DNA of 5,912 nt from the NCBI GenBank assembly GCA_002308935.1, contig DBWN01000126.1, forward strand, positions 1-5,912. Direction: 5' to 3'. Positions 1-5,033 of the stretch are shown here, one piece after another (position 1 is the stretch's first letter; every line of letters starts with the position of its first letter). Under the pieces are notes generated by a model. That model was not told the origin of the DNA, ran no database searches, and worked only from the letters and a program-made list of their open reading frames with translations. The stretch comes from Bacteroidales bacterium UBA1237 (lineage in GTDB: Bacteria; Bacteroidota; Bacteroidia; Bacteroidales; UBA932). Made by a program: the position numbers and the translations under genes.

Positions 1-287
1 ATCAGACCTATGAACATGTCATGGACACCATAAGTGGGAGGTATTTCGGAGGCGTCGACTATGCCGAGTCTTCCGCTGGTTCCGGCTCCTATATAGAATA
101 CCCTGCCGCCCCTTTGCGCCCTTTCCACTATCCCGTCAACCAGACGTTGAATGGAAGGAATCACCGCTTCGATGGCCACAGGAACCGATTTGTCTTCCTT
201 GTTAATGGACTGAAGTATCTCGAGAGTTGACATGCTCTCGAGATGATCGTAATGGGAGGCCTGCTCCGTTGTCCTCAACTGTCCCAT
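1..287 (-). CDS. murQ: N-acetylmuramic acid 6-phosphate etherase MurQ, N-terminal part (3' end beyond window)
   Basis: This cytoplasmic enzyme of peptidoglycan recycling cleaves the D-lactyl ether of MurNAc-6-phosphate to give GlcNAc-6-phosphate and D-lactate. Only the first 95 residues are present; the gene runs off the left edge. The start of the protein (TTEQASHYDHLESMS, residues 6-20) and INKEDKSVPVAIE (28-40) match the family's conserved N-terminus. They lead into the SIS sugar-phosphate-binding segment GAGTSGRLG (67-75) and DASE (78-81), whose Glu81 corresponds to the catalytic Glu of the E. coli enzyme. The ATG at 287 is chosen because the conserved block begins a few residues after it. 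The open frame upstream is closed by the kinase stop codon, 30 bp away and in the same frame. No promoter is visible in that gap, so co-transcription with the kinase is expected. Family assignment is very secure. Confidence 0.95.
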   Translation of the reverse strand, partial: MGQLRTTEQASHYDHLESMSTLEILQSINKEDKSVPVAIEAVIPSIQRLVDGIVERAQRGGRVFYIGAGTSGRLGIVDASEIPPTYGVHDMFIGL

Positions 288-317
288 ATTATGATGGATT
301 AAGTTATCTGTTTTTCT

Positions 318-1193
318 CTATTCAATTCCCTCGGAATGATAATCTATCAGTCCTACGATGGGTGAACCTATTATCTTCGAGAAGGTGACTCCATATTCTT
401 CACCTATTCTCATCAGTATATCCTTGTTCGCATTGCCGAACCCGCCGACGACTCCGACTTTATATGACTTGACATCATACTGGAGAAGAGCCCTTGTGAA
501 GAAGTTACGGAAATTGTTGTCCACAAGATTCTTCACATAGTCGCTCCTGTCATAACGGTCAAGTATCCAAGGGGCAAAAGACCCAAGATATCTTGAAGGG
601 GCCTGTCCCCTGTAGACGTTGGCCACAACGGTCATATAATCCACGTCGAACTCCTGGGCGAACTCCTTGGACACGTCCTCCGGCACAAGACCTTTCAGGA
701 AATCAGCCATGAAGAGTTTGCCAAGGCATGCTCCGCCACCCTCATCCCCGAGGATGAAGCCTGCGGACCTTACGTTCTTCACTATCTTTCCGCCTTTGAA
801 AAGGCAACTGTTCGATCCTGTTCCCAGAATCGCGGCGATACCGTCCTCGTGGCCGCACACCGACCGGGCAGCCGCGAGAAGATCGGACGCGTATTCCATT
901 TCAGCTCCGGGATAAAGAGAACAAAGCGCTTCGTGAAGTTCTTTTGCCACAGCAGGCACTTTCTCCCCTTCGGAAGTGATGAGGCCAGCAGCATAATAAT
1001 GAAGGCTTTTCAAGGGTTCGGTCGCTCCCTTCGCTTTGAACTCTTCAGCAGCCTGGCTGATTATAGCCATTATGGCATCCTTCTGCATAACGGCCACATT
1101 CATTCCGGGAGTCTTGACGCTTACGGTCTTTCCTCCTTTCATAATGGCGCACCAGTCCGTCTTGGTGGCTCCGCTTTCAGCTATAATGATCAT
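318..1193 (-). CDS. BadF/BadG-family sugar kinase (probable MurNAc/GlcNAc kinase, MurK-like)
   Basis: This 291-residue protein belongs to the ASKHA (actin/hexokinase-like) ATPase fold, BadF/BadG/BcrA/BcrD branch, which includes N-acetylglucosamine kinases. Visible motifs are phosphate-1 AESGATKTDW (residues 5-14); Asp104 in YASDLLAAAR, at the place of the catalytic base in human NAGK; phosphate-2 AAILGTGSNS (120-129); GDEGGG (149-154); and the adenosine motif VVGGFGNA (248-255). The length is normal for the family and no motif is missing. The gene ends 30 bp before murQ. In this context the likely reaction is ATP-dependent 6-phosphorylation of MurNAc (perhaps also GlcNAc), supplying the MurQ substrate; Tannerella forsythia has a comparable murT-murK-murQ cluster. 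The family is secure, but the sugar specificity is inferred from the neighbour only. A -7 box at 1240-1247 could drive it separately from the upstream hydrolase gene. Confidence 0.9.
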   Translation of the reverse strand: MIIIAESGATKTDWCAIMKGGKTVSVKTPGMNVAVMQKDAIMAIISQAAEEFKAKGATEPLKSLHYYAAGLITSEGEKVPAVAKELHEALCSLYPGAEMEYASDLLAAARSVCGHEDGIAAILGTGSNSCLFKGGKIVKNVRSAGFILGDEGGGACLGKLFMADFLKGLVPEDVSKEFAQEFDVDYMTVVANVYRGQAPSRYLGSFAPWILDRYDRSDYVKNLVDNNFRNFFTRALLQYDVKSYKVGVVGGFGNANKDILMRIGEEYGVTFSKIIGSPIVGLIDYHSEGIE

Positions 1194-1239
1194 TTTCTTT
1201 CGGTCTTTCTGAATTTTCTGTCCCTAATGGAACAGATGA

Positions 1240-1247
1240 CAAATATA
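1240..1247 (-). promoter_or_regulatory. Candidate Bacteroidetes -7 promoter box for the kinase-murQ unit
   Basis: Read on the minus strand the sequence is TATATTTG, an exact match to the Bacteroidetes -7 consensus TAnnTTTG. It lies 46 bp upstream of the kinase ATG in the 74-bp gap after the SGNH hydrolase gene. No TTTG -33 element is seen at the usual 19-21 bp spacing; that position falls on the SGNH stop codon. The box may therefore be weak, depend on an activator, or occur by chance in AT-rich sequence. Confidence 0.45.
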
Positions 1248-1249
1248 CT

Positions 1250-1265
1250 ACAATCCTCGGATTGT
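1250..1265. promoter_or_regulatory. 16-bp inverted repeat, candidate operator or short terminator hairpin
   Basis: The arms ACAATCC (1250-1256) and GGATTGT (1259-1265) are perfect inverted repeats around a 2-bp centre. The repeat begins 2 bp after the SGNH hydrolase stop codon and ends 2 bp before the candidate -7 box of the kinase gene. It therefore occupies the spacer where a regulator could block or assist RNA polymerase. As RNA on the minus strand it could form a 6-bp stem with a CGAG loop followed by a U-rich run (AGUAUAUUUG), so a weak terminator for the pnuC-SGNH transcript is an alternative. Confidence 0.4.
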
Positions 1266-1267
1266 TG

Positions 1268-2362
1268 TCATTTGCGGAGAGCCTTCTTGACCACGGGCAT
1301 GATATGATCCACATACCTCATCATACCGAGGTCAGTAAAATGGATTCCGTCAACGCAGGCTTCACCGTCATCTCCTATCATCCCTTCAGTTGCCACATAG
1401 TATATTTTCTTGGCTCCTGAAGCTTTGGCCTGCCTGAACACTTCCTTCTGCTGGGCGTTCTTGGATTCGATCTCCTCACGGATCTTGAGGTCAACTATGG
1501 AATGGGTGAAAGTAGGATCTTCAACGAATATCACCGGAACATCCGGGTGAGCATCCCTTATGATCCTGAAAAAGTCCATAGCCCTTTCCTTCATCTGGTC
1601 GACGGTCGCATTGGGGACGTAATCCAGAATGATGAGCGAAGGGTTCTTCACCTTGGCGATAAGCCTCGCGACTTCCAGGTCAAGCTGTCCGTTACCGCTG
1701 AAACCGAGGTTAATGACTTCCCTGTCCAGACGGCGGGACAGGATCGCGGTATGAGCCATACCGGGACGGCTTGCGCAACCTCCCTGCAGAATGCTGGTCC
1801 CGTACATTATGACGGGCCTGTCGGATACTGGCCTGGCCACCTTTGGACCTTCCAGCACATAGCCTTCAGGGACTCCTATTTCAAGGGAGTCTATACTGTC
1901 ATAGAGAGGGAGGTAAAGCATGTACTCTCTCATCACCGGTTCCATGTTTCCCACTATCATCCTTTCCTTGGAAGAAGAGGAATTCCATGTGAATCCGCTT
2001 CCCACGAACATCCATTTTCCTCCTATGATCGCATAGAGGTCAAGTCCTCCCACACCTATATCTGTCATATGGGGCATATGGTATGCGGTGTTGTGCCATT
2101 TGGCATGGATGCTCGGAGCATCGGAGCGGAACCTTATATATAGGCCAGCGGAATTCAGCGAAAGGTCCCAAAGGGGTTTACGGGTCTGGGACTCCATGTC
2201 TGCAGTGAATCTCTGGTACCTGGCTGATGTATTCTCGACCGCCTTCCCGTAAAGAGGGAAAGCCGTGGCGTCAGTATAGACGACATCCTGCGCACTGCAG
2301 AACAATCCCGAAAGGGAAAGAGCCAATGAGGCCAAAACGATCCTTATTGAAACAGAGTTCAT
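1268..2362 (-). CDS. Exported SGNH/GDSL hydrolase with N-terminal GxDLY domain
   Basis: This 364-residue probable esterase has a signal peptide (hydrophobic core residues 8-21, cleavage likely after Ala24 in CSAQ), so it should act in the periplasm or outside the cell. Residues about 27-180 form the beta-rich GxDLY domain, with its name motif GLDLY at 106-110. Residues about 182-362 are the SGNH hydrolase domain of the Lipase_GDSL_3 type: nucleophile Ser190 in YGTSILQGG, block II LGFSGNGQ (219-226, Gly223/Asn224), Asn251 in YVPNAT, and the Asp338/His341 pair in VDGIHFTD. The catalytic set is complete. The substrate is unknown; related enzymes deacylate carbohydrates. The start at 2362 gives a compact signal peptide. 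An in-frame ATG at 2413 overlaps the pnuC stop as ATGA but would add 17 residues before it. No promoter is visible in the 47-bp gap, so co-transcription with pnuC is likely. Confidence 0.9.
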   Translation of the reverse strand: MNSVSIRIVLASLALSLSGLFCSAQDVVYTDATAFPLYGKAVENTSARYQRFTADMESQTRKPLWDLSLNSAGLYIRFRSDAPSIHAKWHNTAYHMPHMTDIGVGGLDLYAIIGGKWMFVGSGFTWNSSSSKERMIVGNMEPVMREYMLYLPLYDSIDSLEIGVPEGYVLEGPKVARPVSDRPVIMYGTSILQGGCASRPGMAHTAILSRRLDREVINLGFSGNGQLDLEVARLIAKVKNPSLIILDYVPNATVDQMKERAMDFFRIIRDAHPDVPVIFVEDPTFTHSIVDLKIREEIESKNAQQKEVFRQAKASGAKKIYYVATEGMIGDDGEACVDGIHFTDLGMMRYVDHIMPVVKKALRK

Positions 2363-2409
2363 ATGAAATGGATTTGATTTCTGAAGAAACTTGGACGCGC
2401 AGCCGAAGG

Positions 2410-3009
2410 TCATTGGACATAAGCACCCTTTTTCATCCAATGATAATATCCGTAGACTGCGGAAGCTATATATACCATATAAAGTACCGCCATCCAGTTG
2501 AGGCCTGAAGTGAAGCAGAGTATGGTGGAAAGTATATCCGCCACGATGAACAGCAGCCACTGCTGAGGATAGGACTTGGCGAGCCACCATGTGGCTATAG
2601 CGCTCATGACTGTCACCACAGCGTCAAGCACGGATTCGCTGTCACCGATAGCCTTGAGAAGTAGTATCAGAAGAGCGGTTCCGACAACGAATACCGCCAG
2701 AGAAATGAGGGCTGTCTTCCGGGAAAGCCTTTCCAGATGTATGGTAGCCCCTTCGGATTCTGCGGAAGCGGACGCTTCAAGTCTGTTCTTATCTTTCCTC
2801 CACTGATAAAGTCCCCAGAAGGACACAATGACATAATAGATGTTCAGGCCCATCGATGCGTAAAGATGCTGGACCGCGAAAGAATATGCGCATGCGGCAC
2901 CGGTCAGTATCCCCAGCACCCACATGAAATTCTTCTGAAGGATTTCGAGAATGACATATAGGATGCCGGTATAAAAGGCGAACTGTTCTATTAGCGAAAT
3001 GATGTCCAT
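2410..3009 (-). CDS. pnuC: PnuC-family vitamin/nucleoside transporter (probably nicotinamide riboside)
   Basis: This is a 199-residue inner-membrane protein of the PnuC family, facilitators that take up nicotinamide riboside (or, in related proteins, thiamine or riboflavin), which is trapped by phosphorylation inside the cell. About seven hydrophobic segments are visible (roughly 8-24, 29-48, 54-70, 99-119, 126-145, 150-167, 172-190). A charged loop at 71-98 (RKDKNR to RLSRKT) links segments 3 and 4. Family-typical features are GLNIYYVIVSFWGLYQW-like residues (54-70) and WWLAKSYPQQW (141-151), ending in YGYYHWMKKG (186-195). The ATG at 3009 fits the usual family N-terminus; the longer open frame runs into the divergent promoter region. 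No thiamine-riboswitch THI-box sequence is seen upstream, which mildly favours nicotinamide riboside, but the substrate is unproven. It is probably first in a transcript with the SGNH hydrolase gene. Confidence 0.9.
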   Translation of the reverse strand: MDIISLIEQFAFYTGILYVILEILQKNFMWVLGILTGAACAYSFAVQHLYASMGLNIYYVIVSFWGLYQWRKDKNRLEASASAESEGATIHLERLSRKTALISLAVFVVGTALLILLLKAIGDSESVLDAVVTVMSAIATWWLAKSYPQQWLLFIVADILSTILCFTSGLNWMAVLYMVYIASAVYGYYHWMKKGAYVQ

Positions 3010-3039
3010 CGGCGGTATCTGGAGTGTTTGTTGAAAGTA

Positions 3040-3047
3040 CAAAATTA
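3040..3047 (-). promoter_or_regulatory. Candidate -7 promoter box for pnuC
   Basis: The minus strand reads TAATTTTG, an exact fit to TAnnTTTG, 30 bp upstream of the pnuC ATG. No clear TTTG -33 element is found; the nearest candidate at normal spacing is a weak TGTT at 3069-3066. The box lies in the 99-bp divergent gap shared with the Nudix gene. Confidence 0.5.
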
Positions 3048-3052
3048 TATTT

Positions 3053-3087
3053 TTTGGAAGAAAAAACATCCCTGTGAAGTATATTTG
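3053..3087 (+). promoter_or_regulatory. Candidate Bacteroidetes promoter for the Nudix hydrolase gene
   Basis: A -7 box TATATTTG (3080-3087, exact match to TAnnTTTG) lies 21 bp before the Nudix ATG. A TTTG at 3053-3056 could be the -33 element, but the 23-bp spacing is slightly longer than the usual 19-21 bp. The -33 end sits only a few bases from the pnuC -7 box on the other strand, so the two polymerase sites would overlap. Confidence 0.5.
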
Positions 3088-3108
3088 CATATAGAATGAT
3101 ATAACGAC

Positions 3109-3666
3109 ATGACAGAAGAAGAAAACCGCAAATGGAAGACTCTTGAGAGCACCCGACTTTTCAACAGGCCCTGGCTTACCGTCAGGAAGGATGTCGTTCA
3201 GCTCCCGGGAGGACAGATAAATGACGAATTCTATGTCCTTGAATACCCCGACTGGGTGAACGTGATCGCAATTACTGACGAAGGCCTCTTCGTCATGGAA
3301 AAGCAGTACCGTCACGGCATAGGACAGCTCTCATACGAGATATGCGCCGGAGTCATCGAAGAAGGAGAAACTCCTTTGGAGGCAGCGAAAAGGGAGCTTC
3401 TCGAAGAGACCGGCTATGGTGAAGGTGAATGGGAGGAATCCATGGTGATCTCAGGAAACGCCTCCACCACTAACAACTTCACCCATTCATTCATCGCCAA
3501 AGGCGTCAAGAAGATCTCCACACAACACCTTGACCGTACGGAAGACATCGAACCCGTACTTATGAACGTGGAGCAGGTGAAGGAACTGCTTGTATCCGAT
3601 AACGTAAAACAAGCGCTGATGGCTGCTCCTCTATGGAAGTTCTTCGCCAAGGAAGGACTCCTGTGA
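3109..3666 (+). CDS. Nudix hydrolase, ADP-ribose pyrophosphatase type
   Basis: This 185-residue cytoplasmic pyrophosphohydrolase probably cleaves ADP-ribose or similar nucleoside-diphosphate sugars to AMP and a sugar phosphate. The Nudix box is complete at residues 81-103: Gly81, Glu87, Arg95-Glu96, Glu99-Glu100 and Gly102, the acidic residues being the metal ligands. The N-terminal part (WKTLESTRLFNRPWLTVRKD, 9-28) and QYRHGIGQLSYEICAG (66-81) are typical of the ADP-ribose pyrophosphatase subgroup, as is the total length. No helix-turn-helix domain follows, so it is not an NrtR-type regulator. The ATG at 3109 is the first in frame after the -7 box and gives a normal N-terminus. It is the only plus-strand gene here and is divergent from pnuC; both would touch NAD metabolism if PnuC imports nicotinamide riboside. 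Exact substrate is inferred. Confidence 0.92.
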   Translation: MTEEENRKWKTLESTRLFNRPWLTVRKDVVQLPGGQINDEFYVLEYPDWVNVIAITDEGLFVMEKQYRHGIGQLSYEICAGVIEEGETPLEAAKRELLEETGYGEGEWEESMVISGNASTTNNFTHSFIAKGVKKISTQHLDRTEDIEPVLMNVEQVKELLVSDNVKQALMAAPLWKFFAKEGLL

Positions 3667-3682
3667 ATCCGGAAAGCGGGAG

Positions 3683-3725
3683 TATACAATTCAGGGTGGC
3701 CTTGCGGTCACCCTGAATCAGTATA
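3683..3725. terminator. Long hairpin between convergent genes, probable bidirectional terminator
   Basis: A 13-bp stem (3689-3701 with 3706-3718, one G-T wobble) encloses a TTGC loop. It extends, past a small 1x2 internal loop, by five more pairs (TATAC 3683-3687 with GTATA 3721-3725). It lies 16 bp after the Nudix stop and 16 bp before the end of the convergent lipoprotein gene, the expected place for a shared terminator. Neither side carries a strong T-run, so it may act as an mRNA-end stabiliser or work with other factors. Confidence 0.75.
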
Positions 3726-3741
3726 TCACAGTGGAAGAACA

Positions 3742-4956
3742 CTAGTACCTTATGTACAGTGCGGGATGTGAAGCTCCGATTCCTGCCTCAGCCTTCCAGT
3801 TGGTGGTCTTGAGGTCCGCACTGAAGCTGTATACGTAACCGGGATTCTGATAATCACCGGCATCAGTAATATAAATCTCCCTTGTGACAGCGTTCCTCAT
3901 AAGAGCCGAAGGCATCTTCATGTTCTCGGCGTCAGAATTGACAGAGAAAGGTATCTTGACCACGTTCGCTCCTGAGATGGAAACCTTATAAAGGTTGTAG
4001 TGCTGCTTGCTGCCGTCCCAAACGAGTTCATCATCAGTACCAAGAATGTACATGGTGTTGTCGTTCGGATCGAATCCTATAGCGGAGCATCTGACATCGG
4101 CCAAATCTCCGGAAGGAGGAGTAACCTGACCGGAATTGACATCTATCTTGTAGAGTCCCGAGTGGGTGCTGAAATAGTCTCCTGAAGTTGTTACCCAAAG
4201 ATTGTTCAATCCGTCTGAGATCACATATTTGAGGTTGGGGGCGACTTCAATGTTCTTGACTACCTTGAAAGTGGCGCGGTCAATTACGGTGACCCTGTTG
4301 TCATATCCTGCGACATATCCGCCTGAGTTCGCCACAAAAATGTACTGTCCACAGATTGAAACTCCCTCGGGCTGGTATCCGACTTTGACCTGATCCAGAA
4401 TCGCGATCTTGTTTGAGCTGTCGTTACCTATCTTATAAAGCGTGCCTTCCTTCTGACCGGCCTCGGGATTCGTGTAATCATACTTGGCATCTCCGTATGA
4501 TGTTATGTATGCAAAACCCCAATCCAGATCGAAAGTGATCATGCGGGGAGAAGGGATGCTGAGAGTCTGAAGATGTTTTTCATCATAAGGGTTGAACACC
4601 TCCACAAGGTTCGATCCGTTCATAAGGGCCCAGCCTGTATTGTAGAAAATGGCAAGGCAGTTGCCGGTGTCACCCAATCCCATAGGGATGGAAGGGTTCA
4701 TCTGTTTGAACGAATTGCGTACATACTTTCCGTCCTTGAAACGCAGGAAATCCAGTGAGGCGTTGTTCTCTCCCCACTTACCTTCGTTGAGCACGAAGAG
4801 TTTGTAATAAGGGGAAGTAGGGTCACCTACTGTAACTACTTCACCCGCGAGTTTCTCATCATCGGAGGCATCGACGACATCAGGGATGTCAGTCTTGCAA
4901 CCTACGGCTATCGCCGCCAGGATGCAGCTGCAGAACAGCAGTGTAAATTTTTTCAT
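3742..4956 (-). CDS. Surface-type beta-propeller lipoprotein, YncE/DUF5074-like (possible BtuG-type cobalamin-binding protein)
   Basis: This 404-residue lipoprotein has a lipobox AVGC with Cys20 as the lipidated residue, after a basic start (MKK) and hydrophobic core (5-18). The mature N-terminus is rich in Asp/Glu (KTDIPDVVDASDDEK, 21-35), compatible with surface export. The rest looks like a beta-propeller: LNEGKWGENNASLDF (56-70) is typical of DUF5074/YncE-like Bacteroidetes proteins, with blade-like repeats at PEGVSICGQYIFVANSGG (196-213), VTVID (222-226), NNLWVTTSGDY (251-261), NTMYILGTDDE (300-310) and REIYITDAGDY (359-369). It follows a BtuB-like TonB receptor gene by 77 bp; in gut Bacteroides such propeller lipoproteins (BtuG) capture vitamin B12 for BtuB. 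That role is inferred from context. The start at 4956 is chosen for the MKK signal peptide; an ATG at 4965 would add three residues. A promoter lies just upstream (4983-5013). Confidence 0.85.
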   Translation of the reverse strand: MKKFTLLFCSCILAAIAVGCKTDIPDVVDASDDEKLAGEVVTVGDPTSPYYKLFVLNEGKWGENNASLDFLRFKDGKYVRNSFKQMNPSIPMGLGDTGNCLAIFYNTGWALMNGSNLVEVFNPYDEKHLQTLSIPSPRMITFDLDWGFAYITSYGDAKYDYTNPEAGQKEGTLYKIGNDSSNKIAILDQVKVGYQPEGVSICGQYIFVANSGGYVAGYDNRVTVIDRATFKVVKNIEVAPNLKYVISDGLNNLWVTTSGDYFSTHSGLYKIDVNSGQVTPPSGDLADVRCSAIGFDPNDNTMYILGTDDELVWDGSKQHYNLYKVSISGANVVKIPFSVNSDAENMKMPSALMRNAVTREIYITDAGDYQNPGYVYSFSADLKTTNWKAEAGIGASHPALYIRY

Positions 4957-4982
4957 TTGAATCATGTAATCTAAATGTCCGG

Positions 4983-5013
4983 CAAAATTACCGCTAACAT
5001 TCTTAAAATCAAA
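4983..5013 (-). promoter_or_regulatory. Bacteroidetes-type promoter for the propeller lipoprotein gene
   Basis: On the minus strand a -33 TTTG (5013-5010) is followed after exactly 19 bp by the -7 box TAATTTTG (4990-4983). This fits the Bacteroides housekeeping sigma consensus TTTG-N19-21-TAnnTTTG fully. Transcription would start about 20 nt upstream of the ATG at 4956. It sits entirely in the gap between the receptor stop codon and the lipoprotein start, so the lipoprotein can be expressed apart from the receptor. Confidence 0.65.
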
Positions 5014-5033
5014 ATCCGGAGATTCCTTGCGCA

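Noticed and set aside
849..1307. A 152-codon open frame on the plus strand.
   Set aside because: It is antisense to the well-supported BadF-type kinase and runs across the intergenic gap into the SGNH gene end; no family features are visible.
1502..2143. A 213-codon open frame on the plus strand.
   Set aside because: It is antisense to the SGNH hydrolase gene, whose catalytic motifs are intact on the other strand; the frame's protein has low-complexity His/Ser-rich composition and no recognisable domain.
2291..2362. Lipobox at Cys22 in the SGNH hydrolase signal peptide.
   Set aside because: The preceding residues are Gly-Leu-Phe; Phe directly before the Cys is not accepted in lipoboxes, while a signal peptidase I site after Ala24 fits well.
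3010..3108. Thiamine (TPP) or other riboswitch upstream of pnuC.
   Set aside because: The leader would be only about 30 nt from the likely transcript start to the ATG, and no THI-box-like CTGAGA sequence is present.
3109..3666. Possible NrtR-type NAD regulator, given the position beside pnuC.
   Set aside because: NrtR proteins carry a C-terminal winged-helix DNA-binding domain; this protein ends about 80 residues after an intact catalytic Nudix box and matches ADP-ribose pyrophosphatases.
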